Assembly (NCBI RefSeq): GCF_006335145.1 | Contig: NZ_VDMN01000001.1 | Coordinates: 1,426,001 to 1,490,000, forward strand | Reading direction: 5' to 3' | Source of the DNA: Aliirhizobium smilacinae | Lineage (GTDB): Bacteria; Pseudomonadota; Alphaproteobacteria; Rhizobiales; Rhizobiaceae | Length of the DNA stretch: 64,000 bases | Shown here: positions 44,916-54,448 of the stretch, piece by piece | How the letters are laid out: each line of letters opens with the position of its first letter | Numbering within the stretch: the stretch's first letter is position 1 | Notes under the pieces: generated by a model | Databases searched by the model: none | What the model was told of the DNA's origin: nothing | Seen by the model: the letters and a program-made list of their open reading frames with translations, nothing else | Program-made: the position numbers and the translations under genes

Positions 44916-46409
44916 TCAGGAGCTGGCGCCCGGATAGTTCGGGCTTTCGCGGGTGATCGTGACGCCATGCGGGTGGCTTTCGCGAAGGCCAGCGCCGGAA
45001 ATGCGCACGAAGGTCGCCTTTTCCTGGAAGTCGGGAATATCCTTACCGCCGACATAACCCATAGCGGCCTTCAGACCACCGGCCAGCTGGTGCAGCACGG
45101 CCGAAACCGGACCCTTGTACGGAACCTGGCCTTCGATGCCCTCCGGCACCAGCTTCAGCGTATCGCGCACTTCCGCCTGGAAATAACGGTCTGCCGAACC
45201 GCGGGCCATGGCGCCGACGGAACCCATGCCGCGATAGGCTTTGAACGAACGGCCCTGGTAGAGATAAACTTCACCCGGGCTTTCATCGGTGCCGGCCAGC
45301 AGCGAGCCGACCATGACGGCCGAAGCACCGGCGGCGATTGCCTTGGCCAGATCGCCGGAGAACTTGATGCCGCCATCGGCGATGACAGGAATGCCGTGCT
45401 TGTTGCCTTCCTCGACAGCTGCCATGACAGCTGCGAGCTGCGGCACACCGACGCCTGCAACGACGCGGGTGGTGCAGATCGAACCCGGGCCGATACCGAC
45501 CTTGATGCAATCGGCGCCGGCATCGATAAGCGCCTTGGTGCCTTCCGAGGTCGCGACATTGCCGGCGATGATGCGGATCGCATTCGACATCTTCTTGACC
45601 TCGGCAACCGCATCCAGAACCTTCTGGCTGTGGCCGTGGGCGGTATCGACGACGATGACATCGACCCCGGCTTCGATCAGGCGCTCAGCACGTTCGCGGC
45701 CATCAGAGCCGGTGGAGATCGCGGCGGCGACGCGCAGGCGACCCTGAATGTCCTTGGCGGCATTCGGGTTGAGCTGCGACTTCTCGATGTCCTTGACGGT
45801 GATGAGACCAACGCAACGGCCCTCATTGTCGACGACCAGAAGCTTCTCGATGCGGTGCGAGTGAAGCAGGCGCTTGGCTTCGGACTGTTCTACGCCGTCC
45901 TTGACCGTGATGAGATTCTCGCGGGTCATCAACTCGTAGATCTTCTGGGAAGGATCTGAGGCGAAACGGACGTCGCGGTTGGTGAGAATACCGACCAGAC
46001 GGCCCGGACGACCGCCGTTTTCGACGACCGGGATGCCGGAAATGCCATGCGACTTCATCAGCGACAGGGCTTCGGCCAGCGTTGCGTCGGGGCCGATCGT
46101 TACCGGATTGACGACCATGCCGCTTTCGAACTTCTTGACCTGGCGGACTTCCTCAGCCTGTTCGATAGGGGTCAGGTTGCGGTGGATGACGCCCATGCCG
46201 CCCGACTGGGCCATGGCGATGGCAAGACGGCTTTCGGTGACCGTGTCCATGGCAGAAGACAGAATCGGCAGCGAGAGGTCGATATCCTTGGCGATACGGG
46301 TGGAAATGTTGGTCTGACCCGGCATGATTTCCGAGTGCCCCGGCTGCAGAAGCACATCATCGAAGGTAAGCGCTTCCGCGCCGGTTGCCGAGATTACGAT
46401 GCGAGCCAT
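44916..46409 (-). CDS. guaB: Inosine-5'-monophosphate dehydrogenase
   Basis: ATG at 46409 has a good ribosome binding site (GAAGGAACTGGC) and gives 497 residues; frames reaching to 46571 add non-family sequence. The TIM barrel is interrupted by two CBS domains (about 95-210). The catalytic loop reads [15 protein letters not shown] with Cys312, and the flap near 400 has GMGSVGAM. It oxidises IMP to XMP, the committed step to GMP. It is a single gene with its own terminator. Confidence 0.96.
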   Translation of the reverse strand: MARIVISATGAEALTFDDVLLQPGHSEIMPGQTNISTRIAKDIDLSLPILSSAMDTVTESRLAIAMAQSGGMGVIHRNLTPIEQAEEVRQVKKFESGMVVNPVTIGPDATLAEALSLMKSHGISGIPVVENGGRPGRLVGILTNRDVRFASDPSQKIYELMTRENLITVKDGVEQSEAKRLLHSHRIEKLLVVDNEGRCVGLITVKDIEKSQLNPNAAKDIQGRLRVAAAISTGSDGRERAERLIEAGVDVIVVDTAHGHSQKVLDAVAEVKKMSNAIRIIAGNVATSEGTKALIDAGADCIKVGIGPGSICTTRVVAGVGVPQLAAVMAAVEEGNKHGIPVIADGGIKFSGDLAKAIAAGASAVMVGSLLAGTDESPGEVYLYQGRSFKAYRGMGSVGAMARGSADRYFQAEVRDTLKLVPEGIEGQVPYKGPVSAVLHQLAGGLKAAMGYVGGKDIPDFQEKATFVRISGAGLRESHPHGVTITRESPNYPGASS

Positions 46410-46664
46410 TGCCAGTTCCTTCAGTTGGATAGGCAGAATCCGCCGGAAAAAGGAAAACCCTTGTCCGGTTGCTTCTGCATGAAATACATGGAAGTTGGCG
46501 AGGGCTGGTAACACGTTCATGACAACAAGGGAATAGAAAATTCCCGGGAGGCAGACCCTCCGGGTTTGCATGGCTTGGTATAGAAGGCCTTCACTGATTG
46601 CAGGCTGGACAGGGATGTCGGCCGCGATCGTGAAAATTGAGAGTTGGCAGAAATCACTTGATAC

Positions 46665-46697
46665 CTATGCTGCGTAGTCACCAATATTGCAGCATAG
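46665..46697. repeat. 9-bp inverted repeat upstream of guaB
   Basis: CTATGCTGC at 46665-46673 and GCAGCATAG at 46689-46697 are perfect inverted copies, with 15 bases between that include AATATT. It lies about 255 bases before the guaB start and could be an operator or an RNA hairpin. The remaining intergenic DNA (46410-46864) contains no gene that I can support. Confidence 0.55.
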
Positions 46698-46772
46698 TGG
46701 GCACGGATCATGCATATCTCACGCGGGCCGCAGGAATGCGTCGCCGTCTCCCGAAAGGGACATATAAGCCAA

Positions 46773-46804
46773 AGCCACCCTCGCGGGTGGCTTTGGTCGT
46801 TTTG
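46773..46804 (+). terminator. Rho-independent terminator-like hairpin
   Basis: CCAAAGCCACCC and GGGTGGCTTTGG form a 12-bp perfect stem with a 4-base loop, followed on the plus strand by TCGTTTTGG. No plus-strand protein gene ends here, so it may terminate a small RNA, or serve the minus-strand metallo-hydrolase. Confidence 0.7.
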
Positions 46805-46864
46805 GATGTTACTCGACAGTTCTGGATGACTATATATGACGGGCACGATTGCGCCCGTCGCCGG

Positions 46865-47869
46865 TCATATATCGAACTGGTAGCTCTTCGGCACGAACCG
46901 GTATCCGGTTTCCTGCCTTTCGGCGTAACCGACGGCCGGGAACGGCATGTGGTAGCCGAGGAAGGCGACCTTGTCGGTGGAGACCATGTCGAAGACCTTT
47001 TTGCGGGTGGCTGCGGCGGCCGTCTTGTCCATATCGAACTTCACTTCCCATTCCGGACGCTGCAGCGACAGCACGAAATGGTTGGCCGTGTCGGCCGTCA
47101 GGATCAGGCGCTTGCCGGCGGATTCGACATTGAAGATCAGATGGCCGGGCGAATGGCCGAAGGCAGCCATGCTGGTAATGCCAGGGACGACATCGGCGCC
47201 ATCACCGATGAAGGTGATCTTTTCGGCGAGTGGCTTGACGTTGGCGAGCACACCCTTCTGACCGCCTTCGGCCGGCGTGCCGACACGCGCGGGATCAGTC
47301 CAGAAGTCATATTCCTTCTGGCCGGCGACATAACGGGCATTCTCGAAGGCCGGCTTTCCGTCTTCCATCAGGCCGCCGATATGATCGCCATGCATATGGG
47401 TAAGAACGACGATGGTCACGTCCGCCGGCATGTAACCGGCCGCGGCCATGCCTTCGATAAGACGACCTGCACCCTGCGCGCGGCCGGCCTTGCCGAAACC
47501 GGTATCGAACAGGATGACGTCGCTGCCGGTATCGATCAGGGTCGGCGAGAAGCCGTTGACGAACTGGTCGGTCGGCAGGAAGTTTTCAGACAGAAGCGCG
47601 CCGACGGTTTCAGCGGACTGGTTGATGCCGAAGGTCTCGTTCGGTACGCCGGACGGCCGGGCGCCATCCTTGACGACAAGAACCTCGAAGCTGCCGACCT
47701 TGAATTTGTGAATGTCCGGCGGGATGACGCGATCGATTGCCAATTTTCTGCTCGCTTTGCTGCTGTCCTGGGCGAAGGCTGCCCGATTGCCGATGATCGC
47801 CGGGGCGGCAAGCAGGGTGAGGCCTGCAGTGCCCAGCAATGTTCTTCTTCCGATACCCGTTCCAGTCAT
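46865..47869 (-). CDS. Tat-exported MBL-fold metallo-hydrolase
   Basis: A 334-residue protein. An N-terminal twin-arginine signal (GRRTLLGTAGLTLLAAPA, with the RR at 8-9) predicts folded export to the periplasm. The metallo-beta-lactamase metal motif HMHGDH spans 158-163, with further ligand-type histidines later. Members with this layout include quorum-quenching lactonase-like and other hydrolases; the substrate is not evident. The gene is divergent from the MFS exporter. Confidence 0.85.
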   Translation of the reverse strand: MTGTGIGRRTLLGTAGLTLLAAPAIIGNRAAFAQDSSKASRKLAIDRVIPPDIHKFKVGSFEVLVVKDGARPSGVPNETFGINQSAETVGALLSENFLPTDQFVNGFSPTLIDTGSDVILFDTGFGKAGRAQGAGRLIEGMAAAGYMPADVTIVVLTHMHGDHIGGLMEDGKPAFENARYVAGQKEYDFWTDPARVGTPAEGGQKGVLANVKPLAEKITFIGDGADVVPGITSMAAFGHSPGHLIFNVESAGKRLILTADTANHFVLSLQRPEWEVKFDMDKTAAAATRKKVFDMVSTDKVAFLGYHMPFPAVGYAERQETGYRFVPKSYQFDI

Positions 47870-48102
47870 GTCCCGTTCCCTCTCGACTGATTTCCAGAAA
47901 CGCTAACCTAGTGCGGCAGGAAGAAAAGTTGACGATCATCAGTCGCTAAAAGCGAATTTTCACGCAGACGTGACGGAGGCCGCAGAACGGCCGGCCATCA
48001 ATGCAAGAAACGACAGGATCATCCATTGGCAGATCGGCATTAGAGGTCTACATCGCCTCTACCCTTCATCTTCCCGGGCCTCATGCCGTGGCATCCGCAT
48101 CC

Positions 48103-49515
48103 ATGAACCGCATCATTCCGCTCATCCTCGCCGTCGCGCTGTTCATGGAACAGATGGATTCGACGGTGATCGCCACGGCGCTGCCGACGATCGCCTATGA
48201 TCTCGGCGTCAGTCCGATCACGCTGAAACTGGCGCTGACCTCCTATATGGTGGCGCTCGCGATGTTCATTCCGATCAGTGGCTGGATGTCGGACCGGTTC
48301 GGCGCCAAGAAGGTGTTCCGGCTGGCGATCTGCGTTTTCGTCATCGGCTCGATCCTCTGCGCCATATCGGATTCGCTGCTGCAATTCGTCATGTCGCGCT
48401 TCCTGCAGGGTATGGGCGGGGCGATGATGACGCCGGTCGGGCGCCTCGTGCTGCTTCGAACCACCAAGCGCAGCGATCTCGTCTCGGCCATGGCGCTCCT
48501 GACCATCCCTGCCCTTGTCGGACCACTGACCGGGCCGCCGATCGGTGGTTTCATCACAACCTATTTTTCCTGGCACTGGATTTTCATCATCAACGTGCCG
48601 ATCGGCCTTGTCGGCCTCTATCTCACCGGCGTCTACCTGCCGGAAGTACCGCCGATGGAAACGGCGCGGATGGACTGGATGGGTTTCCTTCTGACCTCCG
48701 TCGCCGCGTCGGGCGTCGTTTTCGGCCTTTCGGTGATCGGCCTGCCGGCGCTTCCGCCCGCGGTCGGGATCAGCGCGACGATTGCCGGCTTTATCGCCAC
48801 ATTCCTCTACATTCGCCACGCAGCGCACCACCCTCACCCGATCCTTAACCTGAAAATCTTCAATGACCGGGCGTTTCGCGCCTCGACGACGGGCGGCACG
48901 CTGTTTCGCGTCGCCACCGGGGCGATCCCCTTTCTGATGCCGCTGATGCTGCAGCTTGGTTTCGGGCTGAATCCGTTCCAGTCCGGGCTGATCACGTTCT
49001 CAGGCGCGATCGGCGCGCTGACGGTGAAATTCATTGCAAGAAGGGTCTTCGCGCTGACCGGTTTCCGCACGGCGCTCTTGGTCGCCGGCATGCTCGGCGC
49101 AGCGATGACCGCGGTGAATGGTTTTTACACGCCGGAGACGCCGCATATCTGGATCATCGGCGCGCTGCTGGCTGCTGGCTTCTTCCGCTCGCTGTTCTTC
49201 ACCGGCGTCAACGCGCTCGGTTATTCGGAGATATCCGACGACCTGGCGAGCCAGGCGACCTCGATGGCATCAGCGCTGCAGCAGGTGAGCCTGGCGCTGG
49301 GCGTGGCGTTTGCCGCCTTCATCCTGGAAATGTCGTCGATGTATTCCGGCAGCCATCTGCAGCTTGCAGATTTCCACCTGGCCTTCTTCATCGTCGCAGC
49401 CATCTCGCTGTTCTCGATCATCCCGATCTTCAGGCTCGACCCGTTGACGGGGACGGCCGTTTCCGGCCATCACGGCCGGCGCCCGGCCGAAGTGCAGCCG
49501 GAAGCCGGAGAATAA
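48103..49515 (+). CDS. MFS transporter, DHA2 (EmrB/QacA-type) family
   Basis: ATG at 48103 was chosen because it starts the first helix directly (MNRIIPLILAVALFMEQMDS); an upstream ATG at 48001 adds 34 polar residues, and neither has a clear ribosome binding site. About 470 residues hold 13-14 hydrophobic helices. The family motif D/E near the first helix and the A motif GWMSDRFGAKK near 65 are present. It probably exports drugs or small molecules with proton exchange. It is convergent with rlmE with 3 bases between stops. Confidence 0.86.
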   Translation: MNRIIPLILAVALFMEQMDSTVIATALPTIAYDLGVSPITLKLALTSYMVALAMFIPISGWMSDRFGAKKVFRLAICVFVIGSILCAISDSLLQFVMSRFLQGMGGAMMTPVGRLVLLRTTKRSDLVSAMALLTIPALVGPLTGPPIGGFITTYFSWHWIFIINVPIGLVGLYLTGVYLPEVPPMETARMDWMGFLLTSVAASGVVFGLSVIGLPALPPAVGISATIAGFIATFLYIRHAAHHPHPILNLKIFNDRAFRASTTGGTLFRVATGAIPFLMPLMLQLGFGLNPFQSGLITFSGAIGALTVKFIARRVFALTGFRTALLVAGMLGAAMTAVNGFYTPETPHIWIIGALLAAGFFRSLFFTGVNALGYSEISDDLASQATSMASALQQVSLALGVAFAAFILEMSSMYSGSHLQLADFHLAFFIVAAISLFSIIPIFRLDPLTGTAVSGHHGRRPAEVQPEAGE

Positions 49516-49518
49516 CCG

Positions 49519-50256
49519 TCAGTCGTCGGCAGCCGCGTCTTCGTCAGCCTCGACCTCTACCTGCCTGCGGCCCTTGAAATGCTTGGCGAGCAGGAACATT
49601 TCGACCGATTCCTGACGCGACGAAGCGGGCTTCACGTGCACGACCTGCTTGAAGTTCTTCTTCAACAGGTCGAGCAGATCCTTTTCCGTGCCGCCCTGGA
49701 AGGTCTTGGCCAGGAAATGGCCGCCTTCCGCCAGAACCTCGATAGCGAAATGCGCCGCGACCTCGCACAGATGCATGGTGCGCAGATGGTCGGTCCGGTG
49801 GTGACCCGTTGTCGGGGCCGCCATGTCGGAGAGAACGAGGTTCGGTGTGCCGCCGATCGCTTCCATGAGGAGAGCGGGAGCGGCGTCATCGAGGAAGTCG
49901 AGCTGCAGGATTTTTACACCCGGCAGCGGATCGACCTCAAGGAAGTCGATGGCCGCGACGCGGGGATCATCGTCCGTCGAGTTCGTCACCTTTGCGGCAA
50001 TCTGTGACCAGCTGCCCGGTGCGGCGCCCAGATCGATGATGCGACGGGCGCCCTTTAGGATCTGGTGCTTTTCGTCGATCTCCAGCAGCTTGAAGGCCGC
50101 ACGGGCGCGATAACCCTCCAGCTTTGCCCGCTGGACGTAAGGATCGTTGATATGGCGCTCCAGCCAACGGCGCGAGGACGCCTTCAGCTTGCCCTTCTTG
50201 ACCTTCTGGCCGAGCTTTCTGCCCGTTCTGTTTATTCCGACCGGTGTCTTCGTCAT
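49519..50256 (-). CDS. rlmE: 23S rRNA (uridine(2552)-2'-O)-methyltransferase
   Basis: A 245-residue RrmJ/FtsJ family enzyme. The SAM loop [14 protein letters not shown] lies near 95, and the catalytic [15 protein letters not shown] near 140-155 keeps the Asp and Thr/Gly region; the family Lys-Asp-Lys-Glu tetrad is fitted by K near 65, D142, K near 182 and E near 210. It methylates U2552 of 23S rRNA in the 50S subunit. The start overlaps the ppx stop by 4 bases (ATGA), so it is translationally coupled to the polyphosphatase gene. Confidence 0.94.
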   Translation of the reverse strand: MTKTPVGINRTGRKLGQKVKKGKLKASSRRWLERHINDPYVQRAKLEGYRARAAFKLLEIDEKHQILKGARRIIDLGAAPGSWSQIAAKVTNSTDDDPRVAAIDFLEVDPLPGVKILQLDFLDDAAPALLMEAIGGTPNLVLSDMAAPTTGHHRTDHLRTMHLCEVAAHFAIEVLAEGGHFLAKTFQGGTEKDLLDLLKKNFKQVVHVKPASSRQESVEMFLLAKHFKGRRQVEVEADEDAAADD

Positions 50257-51980
50257 CGCCGTCTCAAACCTTCTCCGGAACCTGTCGCACCCGATCTGCG
50301 CGAGCGCATGCGTCGCCAGACGCCATCATCGGCCATCATATCGGTCAAAAGACCTTCGCGCAGCCCGCGATCGGCAACGCGCATTCTCGGGCTTGGCCAA
50401 CGCCTGCGGATCGCCTCCAGAATTGCGCAGCCCGCCAACACGAGATCTGCCCTGTCCGGGCCGATGCAAGGGTTGGCGGCACGCCCGGCGAAATCCCAGG
50501 ACAGGAGTTTCGCCTGCATGGCGGACACTTCCGCATCCGACAGCCACAAACCATCGACCTTGCGGCGGTCATAACGCGGCAGATCGAGATGGACGCCGGC
50601 AAGCGTCGTCACCGTGCCCGACGTGCCGATCAGATGGAAATCGTAGTCGCCATTGTGGGTGGAGGCTTCCTGCGGCGGGCAATCGAATTTTGCCAGCATG
50701 CCCTCGACTTCGCAGGTCATCGCCTCAAACACATCCGGCGTCACGTCGCGGCCGCCATAACGCTCCGACAGCGTGACGACACCGACGGGCAGCGAGGTCC
50801 AGTGGGTGATGTGGTTGGCAAGCCTGGAGGACCGGTTGTCGCCGATGCGGATGACGGCGATTTCCGAGGAGCCGCCGCCGATATCGAACAGCACGATCGA
50901 ACGCGCCTCGCGACCGACCAGCGACGAGCAACCGGAGACGGCAAGCCGTGCTTCAGTCTCGCGATCGATGATTTCGAGCTCGAGCCCGGTCTCGGCCAGC
51001 ACGCGCGCCAGAAACTCCTCGCCGTTTTCGGCAGCGCGGCAGGCTTCGGTGGCGATCAGCCGCATCTTGCGGATCGGCTTGGCGGCCAGCTTCAGGGCGC
51101 AGATGCGCAGGGCCTCGACGGCGCGATCCATGGCATCGTTCGACAGCCGGCCCGTCGCAGCAAGCCCCTCGCCCAGACGAACGATGCGCGAAAACGCATC
51201 GACGACGCGAAAATGACCGGGGCGTGTCGGCTGCGCAATCAACAGGCGGCAATTGTTGGTGCCGAGATCGAGCGCTGCATAAAGATCGTCATGGAAAGGA
51301 AGCGCCGCCTCGACCGCCTGCAGCGCAGCCGTCATCCCGCCGCCCTGCTCCGACGACGGACCCGACAGGGCACGCGCCAGTGCGGGTTGCGATACGCCGT
51401 TCAGAGCGCCTTTTGCCTGTGTGAGTGGACGCCCCTGCAGACCGCGCCCGGACCGGTTTTTCTTCCGGCGGTCACGACCCTTGCCGCCATGAGGTCGGTC
51501 ACCCTGGTTTTTGTCCTCATGCCGCTGGCCGCCCTCGGCAACTGGCGGAAGGGCCGGTTGTGCATGGGTGCCGGCATTGGCCGCACCTGACGACTGGGAC
51601 GATCCGCTTCGACTCTCGGCATGCGGCTTGCCACTGGCTTGCGCGACGGCACCGGATGCTGTCTGCGACGCATGGTCGGGTGATGCGGCGTGATGGGACC
51701 TCGAACGTCGACGCTTGCGTTTGCGCGCAGGCTGATCCTGCTTCGCAACATCCGATTTCACGGAATCACGTTTCGCCACGTCCTGTCTCGACAGGTCCTG
51801 CTTTTTTTCTGGGCGCGCGGCCGGGTCGGCCTGAACAGCCGAAGACGCGTGCAGAGAAGCTGTCGCATTGCGGTTTTTACCGCCGCGCTTCCCTTTCCTG
51901 CGACGGGGCCGCTTTTCTGCCCCACGCTCTCCGGCCGACGCCCCGCCATCTGGCGGCGCGCGGCCGCTATCGGGGTCCAT
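50253..51980 (-). CDS. ppx: Ppx/GppA phosphatase with a long basic N-terminal extension
   Basis: ATG at 51980 gives 575 residues. Residues 1 to about 228 are low-complexity and basic, with clusters such as [13 protein letters not shown] and [11 protein letters not shown], and contain no recognisable domain. From about 230 the Ppx/GppA fold begins with [15 protein letters not shown], followed by [22 protein letters not shown] near 365 and a sugar-kinase-type core, which hydrolyses polyphosphate or guanosine pentaphosphate. Such extensions are not part of the E. coli enzymes. The 4-base overlap with rlmE indicates one transcript. Confidence 0.88.
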   Translation of the reverse strand: MDPDSGRAPPDGGASAGERGAEKRPRRRKGKRGGKNRNATASLHASSAVQADPAARPEKKQDLSRQDVAKRDSVKSDVAKQDQPARKRKRRRSRSHHAASPDHASQTASGAVAQASGKPHAESRSGSSQSSGAANAGTHAQPALPPVAEGGQRHEDKNQGDRPHGGKGRDRRKKNRSGRGLQGRPLTQAKGALNGVSQPALARALSGPSSEQGGGMTAALQAVEAALPFHDDLYAALDLGTNNCRLLIAQPTRPGHFRVVDAFSRIVRLGEGLAATGRLSNDAMDRAVEALRICALKLAAKPIRKMRLIATEACRAAENGEEFLARVLAETGLELEIIDRETEARLAVSGCSSLVGREARSIVLFDIGGGSSEIAVIRIGDNRSSRLANHITHWTSLPVGVVTLSERYGGRDVTPDVFEAMTCEVEGMLAKFDCPPQEASTHNGDYDFHLIGTSGTVTTLAGVHLDLPRYDRRKVDGLWLSDAEVSAMQAKLLSWDFAGRAANPCIGPDRADLVLAGCAILEAIRRRWPSPRMRVADRGLREGLLTDMMADDGVWRRMRSRRSGATGSGEGLRRR

Positions 51981-52217
51981 TGGTCGTTCTATCCATTTCG
52001 CGGCGCACCGCCAGAAAAAGGCGTGCTGCTGCGTCTGATTGCTTCGTTGCACAAAGGATAACAGCGCAGGCGCCATTCGCCAATGTCTTTTTCCGAGTGG
52101 CGACCAAAAGTGGCCAAAGCGACATGACGCAATTTTTTCGGAAAAAACTATTTGCAAGTCGCGAAGGTTTGGCTATAAGCGCCGCACACCGATGAGCCGA
52201 CCAGTGGTCGCTCCTGC

Positions 52218-52291
52218 TGGGGAATAGTTCAACGGTAGAACGACGGACTCTGACTCCGTTAATCTTGGTTCGAATCCAGGTTCCCCAGCCA
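52218..52291 (+). tRNA. tRNA-Gln (CTG)
   Basis: A complete cloverleaf: acceptor TGGGGAA/TTCCCCA, D arm with GTTCAACGGTAGAAC, anticodon stem ACGGA/TCCGT enclosing the loop CTCTGAC with CTG anticodon, and T arm TTGGTTCGAATCCAGG. The discriminator G and encoded CCA follow. It is a single gene in the 360 bases before the minus-strand pseudouridine synthase gene. Confidence 0.96.
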
Positions 52292-52342
52292 ATTTTCCTT
52301 TTTTATGATCAGATAAATAGAACTCTATTGGCGAAGAAATCG

Positions 52343-53167
52343 TCAGGCTTTCGGATGCCGGCGGCTCAACATCCGCAGATCCCGCAATTCATCCTCGGTC
52401 AACGCCCTCACGTTACCCTTTTCCAGCCCTCCAAGTACGAGATTGCCAATCGCGACGCGGATGAGGCGAAGGGTGGTGATGTCGAGGGCTTCGAGCATGC
52501 GGCGGATGTGGCGGTTCTTGCCTTCGTCGAGTTCAATTTCCAGCCAGGAGTTCTTGTCGCCTTCGCGCAGTCTTATCGCGCGGCGGGCCTTGAGGATTTC
52601 GCCGTCCTGGTCGAGGCCTCTTGTCATCGATTTCAGCATCTCGTCGTCCACGAGCGTGTCGATCTGGACATGATAGGTTTTTGGCACATGCGTCTCGGGA
52701 TCGAGCAATGCATTGGCGAAGAGCGTGTCGTTGGTGAAGAGAAGCAGGCCTTCGCTGGCCTTGTCGAGCCGGCCGACGGGCGACAGGTGGGCGTGGTCGA
52801 AACCCTTGAGGCAATCAAAAACGGTCGGGCGGCCTTCGGGATCGTGACGGGTGGTGACGAGGCCGCGGGGTTTGTTGAGTATCAGGTAGACGGGTGTTTC
52901 AGCGGCAATTGAGTTTCCATCGACGGCAATCTTGCCGGTGTCGAGGTCGATCCAGGCTTCGATATCCGTGACGAGACTGCCGTTGACGCTGACGCGACCG
53001 GCTTGGATCAGCTCCTCGGCCTGTGTGCGCGAGCAATAACCGAGCTTGGAGAGAGCGCGGGGAAGCGTGACGCGCTTGCCGGCGGATGGCGGGGCGGGTT
53101 TACGGCTGGAGCCGATTGTCGGCTTGCGGTTTTGCGCCGAATGAGGCCGTCGGGTCTTTTCTTTCAT
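52343..53167 (-). CDS. RsuA/RluB/RluF-family pseudouridine synthase
   Basis: A 274-residue protein. A Lys/Arg-rich N-terminus (1-30) precedes an S4 domain (LPRALSKLGYCSRTQAEELI near 35-55) and the catalytic core with GRLDKASEG (Asp135). This is the second member of the family in the window, far shorter than the rluB-like protein and without the repetitive tail. It probably modifies 23S or 16S rRNA, but whether it is RluE, RluF or RsuA cannot be decided from motifs. It is a single gene, divergent from prmB. Confidence 0.86.
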   Translation of the reverse strand: MKEKTRRPHSAQNRKPTIGSSRKPAPPSAGKRVTLPRALSKLGYCSRTQAEELIQAGRVSVNGSLVTDIEAWIDLDTGKIAVDGNSIAAETPVYLILNKPRGLVTTRHDPEGRPTVFDCLKGFDHAHLSPVGRLDKASEGLLLFTNDTLFANALLDPETHVPKTYHVQIDTLVDDEMLKSMTRGLDQDGEILKARRAIRLREGDKNSWLEIELDEGKNRHIRRMLEALDITTLRLIRVAIGNLVLGGLEKGNVRALTEDELRDLRMLSRRHPKA

Positions 53168-53445
53168 TCACACGGTTCCTGCCGACACAATCATACTCTC
53201 GCTTGTCTATGAGTTTCCGGCACCCCTCCGGCCTGCCGGCTGCCGAGGTGGAGCACAAGTGGCTGCCGCCTGCCCAACTCAGGCTCTCGCTGAGCATCCG
53301 AATTACGCCTTCCATTCGACAAGAGGAGAAGTTGCACGATACTGCCTGTTGACCCATCCGCCCTTGCCATTCTATGCCCGGCTTCGTCCAGCCCTATATG
53401 GTCCGGACACGATCGAATCCCAGTTGCGAGCGAAGAGAGACACCG

Positions 53446-54360
53446 TTGGGCCAGGACAATATTACGACAGACCTCGTGACGCTGCGCGATTACTGGCGTT
53501 ATGCGATCTCCCGTTTCAACGCCGCCGAGCTGGGTTACGGCCACGGCACGACGACGGCCGGTGACGATGCGGCGTTTCTGCTGCTCGATTCATTGAACCT
53601 GCCGATCGATGCGCTCGATCCGTTTCTCGATGCGCGGCTGCTGCCGTCCGAGCGCAAGCTGCTGGCTGACCGTATCGAGACGCGGGTGACGACCCGCAAG
53701 CCTTCCTCCTATATTACCGGTCATGCTTATATCCAGGGCGTGCGGTTCCATGTCGACGAGCGAGTAATCGTGCCGCGCTCGCATATCGGCGAGATCCTGT
53801 TTTCGGAATATCTCGGAGGACAGGGTTCGTCCTATCTGCCCGATCCGTTTGCGGTGGAAAGCGCTGTCGATATCTGCACCGGTTCCGGCTGCCTTGCCGT
53901 GCTTGCGGCAAAGTTCTTTCCCAATGCGGCGATCGATGCGGTCGACCTTTCGGCCGATGCGCTCGAGGTTGCGAAGATCAATTTGGCCGAACATGAGGTC
54001 GAGGAGCAGATCTCGCTTCATCAGGGCGACCTGTTTGCGCCGCTGAAGGGCAAGACCTACGATCTGATCATCACCAACCCGCCCTATGTGGATCATGCCT
54101 CGATGTCCGGTTTTCCGGCGGAACATCAGGCGGAGCCTGCCATGGCGCATGATGGTGGCGAGGACGGGCTCGATCTGGTGCGCCAGATTCTCGAGCAGGC
54201 CGGCGATTATCTCAATCCCGAAGGTGGGATGATCTGCGAGATCGGTTCGGGCCGTGAAATCCTCGAAGAAGAATATCCGCATCTGGAATTCCTCTGGCTG
54301 GAGACGGCAGAATCACAGGATGCCGTATTCTGGATTTCGGCCGATTCACTGAAGGGCTAA
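53446..54360 (+). CDS. prmB: 50S ribosomal protein L3 N(5)-glutamine methyltransferase
   Basis: TTG at 53446 with AGAGAGA just upstream is the likely start; the in-frame ATG at 53374 has no ribosome binding site. It gives 304 residues. The HemK-family layout is clear: a helical N-terminus, PRSHIGEIL near 109, SAM loop VDICTGSGCLAVLAA near 140, and the catalytic NPPY (ITNPPYVDH) near 200. PrmB methylates Gln150 of ribosomal protein L3. It is divergent from the pseudouridine synthase. Confidence 0.92.
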   Translation: MGQDNITTDLVTLRDYWRYAISRFNAAELGYGHGTTTAGDDAAFLLLDSLNLPIDALDPFLDARLLPSERKLLADRIETRVTTRKPSSYITGHAYIQGVRFHVDERVIVPRSHIGEILFSEYLGGQGSSYLPDPFAVESAVDICTGSGCLAVLAAKFFPNAAIDAVDLSADALEVAKINLAEHEVEEQISLHQGDLFAPLKGKTYDLIITNPPYVDHASMSGFPAEHQAEPAMAHDGGEDGLDLVRQILEQAGDYLNPEGGMICEIGSGREILEEEYPHLEFLWLETAESQDAVFWISADSLKG

Positions 54361-54448
54361 AGTACCGTCATCCCGGCACTTTTCGTTTGCGCAGCGATCA
54401 CCGGAGCGGCATGTTCCGGTGATCGGGTGAGTGTGGAGACGAAAGATC

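Noticed and set aside
46410-46571. Upstream in-frame extension of guaB
   Set aside because: No family similarity and a much better ribosome binding site exists at 46409.
53212-53260. Fragment resembling the end of the MITE-like element (CACCCCTCCGGCCTGCCGGC)
   Set aside because: Only about 20 bases match; no second arm was found, so it may be chance or a worn remnant.
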